Positions 24,751 through 34,451 are shown, counted from the stretch's first letter. The stretch: DNA of 42,324 bases from Tsuneonella sediminis (GCF_051912845.1 NZ_JBNCBU010000005.1:1-42324), one strand, 5' to 3'. Numbers and translations are program-made. The notes: generated by a model not told the origin, from the letters alone.

Positions 24751-26835
24751 TCAGCCGGGAACCTCGTCGGCGACCGAGAACCAGAATATGTCGGTGCGCC
24801 AGCCCTTTGCCCGCGCTTCGCTGCGGAAACGGTCCGGCCACGAGGCATCGAGCGGCAGTGGCTGATCGGCCTCCGCGTCGCCGAAAAGCTGCGTCGAGAA
24901 TGGCCCTCGCCCCGTCACGACCGCTATGCCGTAACTCTCCTTGGGAGGTGATTCGAGATCGGCAGGGTATGGAATTTCGTATCCATCCGGTGTGACGGTA
25001 CCCAGCAGCAGATCGACCACGGTCTTCGCATTATCCCGGCCCGCAAAAAGCGTCTTCATCCCGTTGTTGGCCTCGATCACCAGGAGGACGATATCGTCGC
25101 CAGGCTGGAGTCCTTCGATCCGGAACAACGGCTTCGCGTATCTTCCTTGTAGACTGCCACCCTGGATTGGGATGACCTGGTCCTCGACCTCGTAGGTGCG
25201 TTGCGGAGACGTGACGAGGTCGCCGCGCGCCCGGAATTCCCTCAACGCGTCCACTGCGTCGCACATGGTCTGGTTGAACGAGACGACCTCGCCCATGTCG
25301 AGCGAGATGTCGGCAGCGCCCTTGCCCGCAAGCCCGTCGGCGATCGCGTTCTGCGCCCCCGCAGGATTGCCGGCGCCGCCCACGAAGCGCGCCACTCCCC
25401 CATTGGCGCCGTCGAAGGTCAGCCACGAACACGGTTGCTGGCTCGCCAGCGACGATGCGAGCATCGTGAACTGCGGGGTGCCCGGCTCGACCGCCGCCGC
25501 CGGCCCTTCGCCAGCGCCGGCGCCTTCGGCCCGCTCGATCGGCTCTTCCTCGTCGCTCGAGGTGGCAATTACGATGCCGACCAGCCCCAGCACGAGGACG
25601 AGCGCCCCCGCGGCCCCGATCAGGGTCCACTTGCCGCCCGGCATCCCCTTCGGAAGTTTCGCGGACAATCCCGTGGTACCACCGCCGTCCGCGCCGCCGC
25701 GAGGGGGCGAGGTCGGGGTGAAGGTTCGCGGGCGGTCCTCCATCGGCAGGAATCCGGTGCCGCCCCTGTCTTCGGCTTCGTGCAGCAGCGCGATGAAATC
25801 GCTCATCGATTGCGGCCGCATCGCTGGGTCGGGCTGGAGAGCGCGTTCGAACGCGGGCCGGTATTTCGCAGGAATGGCGGAGAGGTCGGGGACCGACATC
25901 CGCTTGCGCACAGCGTCCGCGATCGACCCCCCCATGTCGGTATGGCGTCCGCTGGCGACGGCCAGCAGGGTCAGGGCGAGGCTGTAGAGGTCCGTCCACG
26001 GACCGATGTTGCGGCCGTATTCGCCGAGCTGTTCGGGCGCGACGTACTTGAGCTTGCCGGCGAACCCGTCGCCCACGATCGTCTGGGTCTGTTCGCGTGC
26101 ATCGCGGGCGATGCCGAAATCGATGATCTTCGGCCGCTCGGGGTCGCCGTCGACGAGCAGGATGTTGTCGGGCGCGATGTCGCGGTGGATGGCTCCCAGC
26201 GAGTGCGCCGCCCCCAGTCCGCGCGCGAGCCGGCGCGCGAGGCCGCCGAACTGCTCGTCGGTCAGGCGCACGCTCCCGAGGCGTTCCTCGAGGCTGGGCC
26301 CGTCGACGAACTCGGTGACGATGAACGGACGGCCCTGCAAATCGCGGGAGGTCAGGCGGTAGGGTACGATGGCTTCGTGGTGAAGGCGGGTGAGCGTCGC
26401 CGCCTCCTTGTCGAACATTGCCATCACCAGCTCGTCCGACGCGAGGTTCGACAGGATCACCTTGATCGCGACCCGGTCGCTCGGCGAATGCACGTTCACG
26501 CCCTCGTAGACCTCGCCCATCCCGCCGCGGGCGATGAACCGAGTGATGCGATAGATCCCGTTGAGGACGTCTCCGACCCGGATCTGCCCCGTGCTCCCCG
26601 CAGGGGCAGCAGGAGCAGGCGTCACCTGGCCGAACGGATCGGGCGGCGCTGCCGGTGGCCCGCCTGTGCCGAGGGGCGCAAACGGATCGCCGCCAGAAGG
26701 CGCCTGCGGCGCACCTGGTGGCGGATATTGCGGGCCGCCCGGCGGCGGGACCGGCGGACCGATCTCGCCCCCTGCTCCCGAGGGAGGCTGGAAAACGGTC
26801 CGATCGTCCTTCCTGTCTTCGTCGTCACCAGTCAT
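24751..26835 (-). CDS. ppkA: T6SS membrane Ser/Thr protein kinase PpkA
   Basis: From ATG 26835 the protein has 694 residues. The N-terminal tail is Pro/Gly-rich, with DDRTVFQPP near residue 13 and two DPF motifs. The kinase domain spans about 92-365 with a glycine loop ARGGMGEVYEG, VAIK, the catalytic HRDIAPDN and DFGIAR. One membrane span lies about 420-440 (LIGAAGALVLVLGLVGIVIA). About 240 extracytoplasmic residues follow, possibly a sensor, of a type I do not recognise. The kinase would phosphorylate TssL or similar targets for FHA binding. ATG 26835 overlaps the pppA stop by four bases; the upstream extension is a shadow of pppA. Confidence 0.93.
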   Translation of the reverse strand: MTGDDEDRKDDRTVFQPPSGAGGEIGPPVPPPGGPQYPPPGAPQAPSGGDPFAPLGTGGPPAAPPDPFGQVTPAPAAPAGSTGQIRVGDVLNGIYRITRFIARGGMGEVYEGVNVHSPSDRVAIKVILSNLASDELVMAMFDKEAATLTRLHHEAIVPYRLTSRDLQGRPFIVTEFVDGPSLEERLGSVRLTDEQFGGLARRLARGLGAAHSLGAIHRDIAPDNILLVDGDPERPKIIDFGIARDAREQTQTIVGDGFAGKLKYVAPEQLGEYGRNIGPWTDLYSLALTLLAVASGRHTDMGGSIADAVRKRMSVPDLSAIPAKYRPAFERALQPDPAMRPQSMSDFIALLHEAEDRGGTGFLPMEDRPRTFTPTSPPRGGADGGGTTGLSAKLPKGMPGGKWTLIGAAGALVLVLGLVGIVIATSSDEEEPIERAEGAGAGEGPAAAVEPGTPQFTMLASSLASQQPCSWLTFDGANGGVARFVGGAGNPAGAQNAIADGLAGKGAADISLDMGEVVSFNQTMCDAVDALREFRARGDLVTSPQRTYEVEDQVIPIQGGSLQGRYAKPLFRIEGLQPGDDIVLLVIEANNGMKTLFAGRDNAKTVVDLLLGTVTPDGYEIPYPADLESPPKESYGIAVVTGRGPFSTQLFGDAEADQPLPLDASWPDRFRSEARAKGWRTDIFWFSVADEVPG

Positions 26836-27560
26836 GAAAGGCGCTGCGCCTCCACCACGATCACGGTGACGTTGTCGGGCGCGCCGTTGGCATGGGCTGC
26901 GCGAATGAGCATCTCGGCGGCGTGTTCGGGCGTTCCCTCGGCGACGATCTCGCGGATGACGTCGTCCGGTACCGGACCCGACAGGCCGTCGCTGCACAGG
27001 AGGAAACGATCCCCGGGCTCGACCTCGTCCTCGATGATGTCGACCTGGACGGTTTCCTGCACGCCGAGCGCGCGGGTGAGGACGTGCCCCATCGGGTGAT
27101 CCTTCGCTTCTGCTGGAGAGAGGATACCCTGATCGACGAGATCCTGCACATGGGTGTGATCGGTGCTGAGCTGGAACAGCCCGCCGCGCCGCCAGATGTA
27201 CGCGCGGCTGTCACCCACCCAGATGATCGCGAAGCGCTGGCCGCGGATCAGCAGCGAGACGGCGGTGGTGCCCATCTGACCCATCCCGGCCTCCGCGCGC
27301 ATCCGGACGAGCCGGTCGTTCACTTCGTGCATCCGCGCCGCGGCCGTGCGCACTGCATCGTCGAATTCATCCGGAAACCGCAGCGCACGGAAGCCCTGGA
27401 CGGCGGTCTGGGACGCGAGCGCCCCGTTCTCGTGCCCACCCATCCCGTCCGCGACGAGCCAGAAGCACTGCTCGTCGTCCACGTGGCCGGAATCCTCGTT
27501 ACGCTCACGCTTGAGGCCCGGGTCGCTGCGGCACGCGGATTCCAGCCGGTAATCGATCAT
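26832..27560 (-). CDS. pppA: T6SS PP2C-type protein phosphatase PppA
   Basis: This 242-residue protein is a PP2C/PPM phosphatase of the T6SS type. Metal-binding motifs are RNEDSG near residue 20, WLVADGMGGHENG, MGTTAVSLLI, WVGDSRAYIWRRG, LCSDGLSGPVPDD and GAPDNVTVIVVE. It removes the phosphothreonine marks made by PpkA and so turns the secretion system down. ATG 27560 is chosen because MIDYRLESACRSDPGLKRERNEDS is the expected N-terminus and it overlaps the tagF stop by four bases. It lies between tagF and ppkA, a common order in such regulatory sets. Confidence 0.94.
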   Translation of the reverse strand: MIDYRLESACRSDPGLKRERNEDSGHVDDEQCFWLVADGMGGHENGALASQTAVQGFRALRFPDEFDDAVRTAAARMHEVNDRLVRMRAEAGMGQMGTTAVSLLIRGQRFAIIWVGDSRAYIWRRGGLFQLSTDHTHVQDLVDQGILSPAEAKDHPMGHVLTRALGVQETVQVDIIEDEVEPGDRFLLCSDGLSGPVPDDVIREIVAEGTPEHAAEMLIRAAHANGAPDNVTVIVVEAQRLS

Positions 27561-28063
27561 GAGAGCATCGCTCCGATCGCTTCGCCGCCAGACCCGCCAA
27601 GGGGATGCGGCATGGTTGTTTCGTTCTCGTCGGGCACGAACCAGCCGGGCGCGGCAACCTCGCCTTCCCCGGCCGGAAGATCTCCCAGCGCCGCCAGCAG
27701 ACGGTCGCCCGTCCAGGCGCCTTCGATGGCGGACACGACCGTGTCGTAGAGCGCCTGCGCGGCGGCCCCCGGACGGCCTGCGGCGAGCAGGGGGAACAGT
27801 CGTCCCACCCGGTCCGCGCTCGGAATGGCGACGGCCGAGATCCGCTCGCCGCCGTAGATCCACGGCTGTGCATTCCGGTATCGTTCTTCGAACTGGTCAC
27901 CCCATTCCTCGCGCGCTGCGGCCAGCCAGCCGGCCAGCCAGCGGTCGATCGCGGTTTCCTGTTCGGCCGTCAGGCCCCGACTCACGAAATCGCCGTGCCC
28001 GGGAAGCTTGCCGTAAAACGCGGGCGACGCGATGATGCTTGCCGTTACAGTGTCTGCGGGCAT
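27557..28063 (-). CDS. tagF: T6SS regulator TagF (ImpM family)
   Basis: This 168-residue protein shows the canonical TagF opening FYGKLPGHGDFVSRGL directly behind the start, followed by IDRWLAGWLAAAREEWGDQF, PSADRVGRLFPLLAAG and a C-terminal GWFVPDENETT. TagF represses T6SS assembly post-translationally in systems where it has been tested, and can be fused to PppA in Agrobacterium. Here the two are separate genes with overlapping ends. ATG 28063 lies 19 bases inside the end of tssM. Confidence 0.92.
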   Translation of the reverse strand: MPADTVTASIIASPAFYGKLPGHGDFVSRGLTAEQETAIDRWLAGWLAAAREEWGDQFEERYRNAQPWIYGGERISAVAIPSADRVGRLFPLLAAGRPGAAAQALYDTVVSAIEGAWTGDRLLAALGDLPAGEGEVAAPGWFVPDENETTMPHPLGGSGGEAIGAMLS

Positions 28064-31000
28064 CTGACCGACCACAGTCCGCCGCCGCTGAAGGGGTTCT
28101 GCGAAGGCGGGAAGGAAATCCGGAACACGGCCTTGGCGGGACCCGGGTTGAAGGTCGCCTCGATCTCGCCTTCGCCCTTGTTGCGCTTCTCCGCGCGATC
28201 GAGAACGCGGAACAGCGACCAGGGTCCGTCCTTGCTGTTCCGCCACACCACCTTCTCGCTGCCGCCGTCCGCTGCGCTGTAAATCTTCATTTCCGACATG
28301 CGCACGAGCCCGGCACCAGGCTGCCAGGCTATCCGCTTGGGTTCCGCGTCACTCGCGCCGAACCGCAGCGTCGTGCCCCCGGTCGACAATTCGACCCGGC
28401 TCACTTCGTTGCCGATCGCGACAAGATCGAATTCGAGCGGAAGCCCCTCGGAAAAGGCGTCCCGCAATATCGCCGCCTTCTGGAAATTGCCGGGGGATAC
28501 CGGGCTGAATCCGCCGGCGATGGGATCGTCGTCCCGCCAGCGCCAGTACTCCCCGCTGCGGTCGAGATACTGACCGAGCCGCTGGTCGACGAAGGCGTTG
28601 AGCAGGCCTCCCGGGCCAAGCGTTTCGCGTACCTGTGTAAGGCTGGCGTCCTCGGTCGCGCCGGGATTGAACGGGTACTTTCCTTCGACTACCTGCTGGC
28701 AGGCAGGCAGCACGGTGTCCTGGTATGCGACCGAGGTTTCTCCCTGGAGCGTGCCGACCTGGGCCTGGCTTCCTCCCGTGGCGACATCGGCGGCGAACTG
28801 CCTGACCATGTCCGGTACCTGCAGCGCGCTCTGCTGGAGCGGCGCCATCGCCTGGGCGAGCGCGCCTGCGCTGTCTGCGCCGACCCCGGCGCTCTGCGCG
28901 ACAAGCACCTGTTTGAACGATTCGCGCACCTGGTCGATGAACTGATCGATCGGCGCGGCCTCCTTTCCGCTACCGGTCCACGCGTTGAGGTCGGCAAAGT
29001 GCGCGGCAATCTGCGCGTCGGCCGAACCCCCGCCGCCGCCCGAGGCTCCCGCGATCTGGCCGGCTGTCCGGACGTAGCGGTTCTGTTCGAGCTTGCGCCG
29101 CGCCAGGTCCCCGGCCTTGCCCGCCGCGCCCCCGCCGAACGAGGTGTTCCTGCGAACTTCCGCGAGGACCGTCTTCAACGGCGACGGGGTCTTGGCAAAA
29201 GCGCTGTAGGCCTGCTGGTCGGAGAAGAAATTCGCCGGCTTGAGCGACGCCACGACGCGTTCCCACTGCGCGATGTAGTCGGCGGCGTAAGCTGCCGATA
29301 CGCCTGCCTTGAGCCCGCTCATCTCCTGCCGCAGGCTCTCCTTGGCCGCGTCGTCCCCCAGTACCCACAGTTCGCCCTTGAGGTCGCGTTCGACGGTTGC
29401 GAGGCGGACCGCGTAGCTCTTGGTGAAGCCGGCCTTGGTGAAGAAGTACGGAACCGACTGGTTCATCACCACGTCCGGGTTGGCGAAGGCGCGCGCGTCG
29501 GCCTGGCGCAGGACGTCGCTCATCTGCCAGTCCGCAGCAGGATTCGCGGCTTTCTGGAGCATGATCGCATAGGCGCGCTGGGCGAGGCTCATCTGGCCGA
29601 CGCTTGCCCGCGCCGCATCGACGAGGTTCGCGTCGAGCGGTGCCCGCCGGCCCGGCCAGGCAGCCGAGATATCGGGATCTTCGGTAAGCGCCTTCAGGTG
29701 CACGGCGAGGTCCTTGCGGATGGGGGCCATCTCGCCGCCGGCGAACTGCTCGCCCGCCCAGTCGCGCTCGACGAAATTGCGCACGGTCTTGCCGTCGATC
29801 CGTCCCTCGGGTCCCGCACCGCCCAGCATCAGGTAGACCTTGAGCGGTTCGTAGAGCGCCACCGGATCGGCCATGCGCGCCTGCATCTGCTGCTCCAGCC
29901 GCAGGACAATGCGCGGAAGAAGGATACGCCTCAGGCCGATGCGATAGGCCTCTTCGTTCTGCCGGCTGAGGCCGGACTGGAAGAGGCCGAAACGCCTCGT
30001 CAGCGGCGCCCCCCCGGCTTCGATCGCCGCGTAACCTTCGGGAAGGTTTCGCAGCTGATTGAGGAGCGGAACCAACTGGTCGAGGGGCGCATCGCTGTCG
30101 CTCACCCTGACCAGGTCCACCTGGCTCGCGTCGATTTCCTCGGCCACCTCGCGCGCGGCCCGGTTGCTGTCGGTCTGGAATGACCGGTTGGAGACGAAGC
30201 TGACGACCCAGGCCAGCACCAGCAGCGTCGCGACCGCCGCGATTCCGGCGAGTGCCATCGTCATCTGCGACTTGCGCCTGCGCGCGGCCGCAGCGTCGGC
30301 GATCGGCAGCCCCGCCTCGGCGAACGCGACGTCCTGCAAAAGGCGATTTAGGAAGAAGGCGCGGCCCTCCTGCGAACCGGCAGTTTCGCCATGCGCTCCG
30401 AACGATTGCGATACGCCCTCGAGGATGCGGTCGATCGCGCCGCCGTCCTGCATGCCCGACGTGAGGTAGAACCCGCGCAGCCGCCCGCTCGGCCGGTCCT
30501 CGTTGAGGAACGCGCCCTCGATGAACCGGTGCAGCGGCGCGCGCACCGCGTGGAGCTGGCTCGGGAAGCCGAGGATCAGTCCGCGGCGGCGGATGTCCTG
30601 TTCCTCGTGCAGGCGCTTGGGATGGCGCGACTGGATGTCGTTGACCATGTGGTCGAACGCCGTGGTGACGTCGCTCGACGACAGCCTCTCCGCCTTCCAG
30701 TCGAACGTATGGCCGAAGACGGCGCGGCGCCCGTCGACGTCAAGGTCGCCGAAGAAATCGGCGAATCCGGCGAGGAGATCGGCCTTGGTGAGGACAAGGT
30801 AGACCGGCAGTTCGGTCTGCAGTTCCTGCCGGATCTCGTGCAGACGGTGGCGCACGATCGCGGCATGGCGGTCGATCGTACGCACGTCGCCCTTCTGCAG
30901 TTCGTCGACCGGCATGGCCACGAACACGCCGTTGACCGGCTCGAACGGGCGGTGGCGGCGAAGCAGGCGAAGAAGGCTCGTCCAGCCCGATTTGTCGACC

Positions 31001-31527
31001 TCGCTGTCGGAATCCTGGGTCGTGTAGCGGCCCGCGGTATCGACCAGCACGGCCTCGTCGGCGAACAGGAAATCGAGGTTGCGCGTCCCCCCACTGCCGC
31101 CCAGCGTCTGGTCGGAAAACGGGAACCGCAGGCCCGAATTGACCAACGCGGTCGTCTTTCCCGCTCCCGGCGGACCGATGATGACGTACCAGGGTCGCGA
31201 GTAGAGGTAGTTGCGCTTGGCCCCGCTCGCGCTGCGCAATTTCGCGATCGCATCGCGCATCCGGCTCTCGACCGCGCCGGCCTCCTCGCCCGCGCGGTCC
31301 GAACCGGCCAGCTCCGCCGCGAGCGCCGCCTCCGCCCGCTTCGCTTTGCGGCGACGCAGGAAGAACATCAGCCCCCACAGGCCAATGAAGACGCCCGCGA
31401 CAAGCAGCCGAACCCACAGCGGCTTCATCCACGAAACGAACAGCGGCAGGCCGACCGCGAAGAGCAGGATCAAGAGCAGCGTGGTGCCGACCGAAACCGT
31501 CCACCAGCTGGTAAAGAAGCGCTTCAT
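28045..31527 (-). CDS. tssM: T6SS membrane-complex protein TssM (IcmF family)
   Basis: This 1160-residue protein starts MKRFFTSWWTVSVGTTLLL. Two membrane spans lie within about residues 8-60. A cytoplasmic NTPase-like domain follows with an intact Walker A (GPPGAGKTTALVNSG) and VDTAGRYTTQDS. A third span at about residues 430-455 (LAGIAAVATLLVLAWVVSFV) leads into a large periplasmic part. TssM forms the trans-envelope channel with TssL, normally joined by the outer-membrane lipoprotein TssJ, which is absent here. The ATG lies 13 bases past the tssL stop. The frame is open a little further upstream, but without the family start. Confidence 0.96.
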   Translation of the reverse strand: MKRFFTSWWTVSVGTTLLLILLFAVGLPLFVSWMKPLWVRLLVAGVFIGLWGLMFFLRRRKAKRAEAALAAELAGSDRAGEEAGAVESRMRDAIAKLRSASGAKRNYLYSRPWYVIIGPPGAGKTTALVNSGLRFPFSDQTLGGSGGTRNLDFLFADEAVLVDTAGRYTTQDSDSEVDKSGWTSLLRLLRRHRPFEPVNGVFVAMPVDELQKGDVRTIDRHAAIVRHRLHEIRQELQTELPVYLVLTKADLLAGFADFFGDLDVDGRRAVFGHTFDWKAERLSSSDVTTAFDHMVNDIQSRHPKRLHEEQDIRRRGLILGFPSQLHAVRAPLHRFIEGAFLNEDRPSGRLRGFYLTSGMQDGGAIDRILEGVSQSFGAHGETAGSQEGRAFFLNRLLQDVAFAEAGLPIADAAAARRRKSQMTMALAGIAAVATLLVLAWVVSFVSNRSFQTDSNRAAREVAEEIDASQVDLVRVSDSDAPLDQLVPLLNQLRNLPEGYAAIEAGGAPLTRRFGLFQSGLSRQNEEAYRIGLRRILLPRIVLRLEQQMQARMADPVALYEPLKVYLMLGGAGPEGRIDGKTVRNFVERDWAGEQFAGGEMAPIRKDLAVHLKALTEDPDISAAWPGRRAPLDANLVDAARASVGQMSLAQRAYAIMLQKAANPAADWQMSDVLRQADARAFANPDVVMNQSVPYFFTKAGFTKSYAVRLATVERDLKGELWVLGDDAAKESLRQEMSGLKAGVSAAYAADYIAQWERVVASLKPANFFSDQQAYSAFAKTPSPLKTVLAEVRRNTSFGGGAAGKAGDLARRKLEQNRYVRTAGQIAGASGGGGGSADAQIAAHFADLNAWTGSGKEAAPIDQFIDQVRESFKQVLVAQSAGVGADSAGALAQAMAPLQQSALQVPDMVRQFAADVATGGSQAQVGTLQGETSVAYQDTVLPACQQVVEGKYPFNPGATEDASLTQVRETLGPGGLLNAFVDQRLGQYLDRSGEYWRWRDDDPIAGGFSPVSPGNFQKAAILRDAFSEGLPLEFDLVAIGNEVSRVELSTGGTTLRFGASDAEPKRIAWQPGAGLVRMSEMKIYSAADGGSEKVVWRNSKDGPWSLFRVLDRAEKRNKGEGEIEATFNPGPAKAVFRISFPPSQNPFSGGGLWSVRCPQTL

Positions 31528-31540
31528 CGGGCCCGCCCCG

Positions 31541-32995
31541 TCACAGTCCGTGGTCGAGGACGACCTCGACCCGCCGGTTGCGCGCCTTGCCCGCGGCACT
31601 GTCGTTCGAGGCGATGGGGACCGTGTCGCCCAGCCCCACCGCTCTCACGCGCGACTTGTCGCTGAGCTGGGTGCGGATAATGTCCGCCACCGTGCGGGCC
31701 CGCGCCTCGGAAAGGGCCATGTTGCTCGGGAACTCGATGGTCGGATTTATCCGGTCGGAATCGGCGTGTCCCTCGACCGTGATGGTGCCGCGCTCGAGCT
31801 CTGCCGCCTTGCCGATGCGCTCGAAGATCGCCTCGCGGCCCGCGACAAGGTCGTCCGAAGCGGGCTCGAACAGCGTGCCTACGGTGGTTCGCACCCGGTT
31901 GTTCTCGACCTCGACGAGACCCTGCTGGATTTCGGGCGCAAGAAACTGGCGCAGCCGGGCCTCGGCATCGGTCGGCGGGGGCGTGAAGGCCGCCGCCGAG
32001 CGATTGAGCTCGAGCGGATCGCCGGGAAACAGGTTTGCCACCCGTTCCTCGACATCGTTGCTGGTGGTGAACAGCACGACGAAGAAGACGAGATAGATGA
32101 GGAAGCAGACCCCCGCCGCGATCGCACCGACCAGAGCGACGAGACCCCAGAAGTTGCCGGGATTGCGCGCCGCCTTCTCGCCCTGCCAGTGATGGACGAT
32201 CTCGTGCTGCGACAGCGAGCGGAGGTGGTCGAGCGCACCCACCAGGCTGCTCATCACCTCGCGCTTCTTGCTGAAGCCGTCCGGCATCGTGCGCGTGCGG
32301 CCTTCGAAGCCGGCCGCGAGGCAGGCGTGGAACAGCTCGATCAGGTCGCGGTTGCGCGCGGGATCGCGCAGCATCTCCTGGACGAACTCCCAGAACCGGT
32401 CGCCGCCGATGTTTTCGCGGAAGAAGGTCACGACCATGTTGCGCTGGGCCCACTGGGCGCCGCCCCCGGCCATGCCCGGCAGGTTCTGCATCACGTCGTC
32501 GATCGTCGCGCAGACCGCGTACTTGGCTCGTTGCCGCACGCCTTCTGGGTAGAGCGGCTCGATCGCACTTTCGAAAGCACGGATAGCGGCCGTTGCGCGG
32601 GCGTGGAACTCCTGCATCGGGATCTGCCACCGACCCGACTGGATCGCAGCGGCCATCGCCAGCACCGGCGCGGCATGCGCGACGAGGGGATTGCGGTCGT
32701 CGCGCGGGGCGCGAGGCTGGGGAACGTCGTCTGCGAACTGCACGGGGGCCGTCGTCGCCCCGGACGAAGTGGAGGGAGGCGGCCCGCCGAGCGGCTCGCC
32801 GAACGGGTCGCGTCCGGTCCCACCGGGCGGCGGGGAAGGCGGCGACCCGAGAAACGGGTCGTTCGATGGCGACGGCGGCGCACCCCAGCCACCGCCCGGG
32901 GGCGGCGGGGGCGAAGGCGGCGGCGTGCCGGCCGCGCCTCCGCCGCGCAGCGGTGAGGGCCGGAACACAGTCTTGTTGCGGTCGTCCGAGCTCAT
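31541..32995 (-). CDS. tssL: T6SS membrane-complex protein TssL with C-terminal OmpA domain
   Basis: This 484-residue protein has a Pro/Gly/Ser-rich N-terminal tail with DDRNKTVFRPSP near residue 9 and two DPF motifs. A DotU/TssL cytoplasmic domain follows (about 120-275: YPEGVRQRAKYAVCATIDD, FFRENIGGDRFWEF), then one membrane span (about 290-315) and a C-terminal OmpA-like peptidoglycan-binding domain (ITVEGHADSD, ALSEARARTV, RNRRVEVVL). This long, OmpA-fused form anchors the complex to the cell wall. In Agrobacterium tumefaciens the TssL N-terminal Thr is phosphorylated by PpkA and read by Fha. The start overlaps the tssK stop by four bases. Confidence 0.95.
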   Translation of the reverse strand: MSSDDRNKTVFRPSPLRGGGAAGTPPPSPPPPPGGGWGAPPSPSNDPFLGSPPSPPPGGTGRDPFGEPLGGPPPSTSSGATTAPVQFADDVPQPRAPRDDRNPLVAHAAPVLAMAAAIQSGRWQIPMQEFHARATAAIRAFESAIEPLYPEGVRQRAKYAVCATIDDVMQNLPGMAGGGAQWAQRNMVVTFFRENIGGDRFWEFVQEMLRDPARNRDLIELFHACLAAGFEGRTRTMPDGFSKKREVMSSLVGALDHLRSLSQHEIVHHWQGEKAARNPGNFWGLVALVGAIAAGVCFLIYLVFFVVLFTTSNDVEERVANLFPGDPLELNRSAAAFTPPPTDAEARLRQFLAPEIQQGLVEVENNRVRTTVGTLFEPASDDLVAGREAIFERIGKAAELERGTITVEGHADSDRINPTIEFPSNMALSEARARTVADIIRTQLSDKSRVRAVGLGDTVPIASNDSAAGKARNRRVEVVLDHGL

Positions 32996-34335
32996 GATTT
33001 CTTCTGCTTGACTGCCCACAGCTCGAGCTTGAGCTGCGGCCACTCGTCCGCGACGAAGATCCCCATGGCGGGCGCGGCGTAAACCTGCGCCCAGTCCTCC
33101 GCCCCGCGATCGAGCTCGAAATAGACGTAGCCCGGCAACACGTGGAGCTGGGAGGGGGGCGTGGTCACGTGCCGCAGCGGAATGCCCGCCTGCAACGAGG
33201 AACCGACCAGTTCGCGCATCTTCGTGTTGGGGCCGATCTTGCAGATGGCGGGGAAACGGCTGCGGATTTCCTCGAGCGACTTGGTGGGGTCGGCAACCGC
33301 GAGGTAGATATAGCTCTGCTTGAGCAGGGCGCGGTTCTTGATGACGTGCAGGTACTGCCCCGGACCACGCGCCACGACCTCGAGCGGTTCTACGGAGCGA
33401 TCGAACTCGCCAGACAGAAGCATCTGCAGAAGGTCGATCACAGGATCGAAGCAGGCCTGCAGGTTCTCGTGATCGTAAGCCGGCAGCGGCGGCGGGCGGC
33501 GTTCCTTGCGGGTCAGCGTCGAGACCTCGCCGGCCATCGCGAGCAGGGTTTCGAACAGGCGCTCGGGATGGATCGCCGGCATCGACTGCAGGTGTCCGAG
33601 GACCGCCGTCCAGCGGTTGAGCGACTGGAGCAGCAGGAACGCCTTGTAGGTATCCTGTCCGCCCTCGGTGGTCTCTGCTGCGCGCAGCGCAAGTTCGCCG
33701 ATCATCTGGTCCGCTCGCCCGATGAGATCCGCGACCGCCCCCTTCAGGCGCACCGCCCGAATGTCGATCGTAGGCGGGATATATCCGGCGTCGAACACCA
33801 GCTTCTTGCCGGACACCTCGCGCACACGCGCGATCCCGACCAGCAACCGGCCGTCTGTCTCGTCCGCGGTCAGGCCAATCCGCAGGTTGGGAACGCCGAG
33901 GGCTATTTCCTCTGACGCCCGTTCCTCGGAAAAGTTGTCGGTGACCTGTGCCTCGATCACCTTGAAGCGGGCATCGAGCGACGGCTGCTCCGCCTCGTCG
34001 AATTCCATCGCGCCGCTCTGGCGCGGAGGCAGCGTAAGGTAGACGATCGCGTCTCGCACCGACGATCCGATCGCCAGCGGCGGCGGTGGCGGCTGGTCGC
34101 CGGGGATCGAAAACGGCGTCCCATCGGGCATGACGCCCTTCGCCGAGCGCAGCGCGACCTGCCCGATCTCGGCCAGCGAGGTGTCGAGCTCGATTTCCGA
34201 GAACCCCCAGGAGTAGGGCAGCGCCCAGTCGTGCCGCGCGCCGACCAGCGATTCGAAGTGCCGGTCCTGCGCCTGAAAATGCTGCGGCCGCAGGAACATT
34301 CCTTCGCGCCAGGCCACACGATTTCGACCGGTCAT
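32992..34335 (-). CDS. tssK: T6SS baseplate adaptor TssK
   Basis: This 447-residue protein has the strongly conserved TssK start (RVAWREGMFLRPQHFQAQDR) and GARHDWALPYSWGFSEIELD, then the helical middle (LFETLLAMAGEVSTLTRKER) and a C-terminal domain ending LELWAVKQKKS. TssK trimers tie the baseplate to the TssL/TssM membrane complex. ATG 34335 (MTGRNRVAW) fits the family start better than an upstream in-frame codon at 34368 and is preceded by GAGGGGG. It is the first gene of the minus-strand membrane/regulatory block. Confidence 0.95.
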   Translation of the reverse strand: MTGRNRVAWREGMFLRPQHFQAQDRHFESLVGARHDWALPYSWGFSEIELDTSLAEIGQVALRSAKGVMPDGTPFSIPGDQPPPPPLAIGSSVRDAIVYLTLPPRQSGAMEFDEAEQPSLDARFKVIEAQVTDNFSEERASEEIALGVPNLRIGLTADETDGRLLVGIARVREVSGKKLVFDAGYIPPTIDIRAVRLKGAVADLIGRADQMIGELALRAAETTEGGQDTYKAFLLLQSLNRWTAVLGHLQSMPAIHPERLFETLLAMAGEVSTLTRKERRPPPLPAYDHENLQACFDPVIDLLQMLLSGEFDRSVEPLEVVARGPGQYLHVIKNRALLKQSYIYLAVADPTKSLEEIRSRFPAICKIGPNTKMRELVGSSLQAGIPLRHVTTPPSQLHVLPGYVYFELDRGAEDWAQVYAAPAMGIFVADEWPQLKLELWAVKQKKS

Positions 34336-34364
34336 GCCTTGTCGCCCCCTCGGCGGCCAATTAA

Positions 34365-34397
34365 GCATACGCGCGTGTCATGTAAAAGCGCGCATGC
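34365..34397. promoter_or_regulatory. Imperfect dyad between tssK and the M23 peptidase gene
   Basis: GCATACGCGC (34365-34374) and GCGCGCATGC (34388-34397) form a 10-bp inverted repeat with one mismatch and a 13-bp spacer that is locally AT-rich (TGTCATGTAAAA). It lies between two divergent genes and could be a regulator site acting on both, or part of a promoter. Confidence 0.4.
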
Positions 34398-34451
34398 TGC
34401 CGATTGTTCGGCACTTTCCGGGCCGCCGCAAGGCTTTTCGGCAACCGCGCG

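Noticed and set aside
28039..30183. 714-codon plus-strand frame opposite tssM
   Set aside because: It is a shadow of tssM; no motif, no ribosome site, and starts inside the tagF/tssM overlap.
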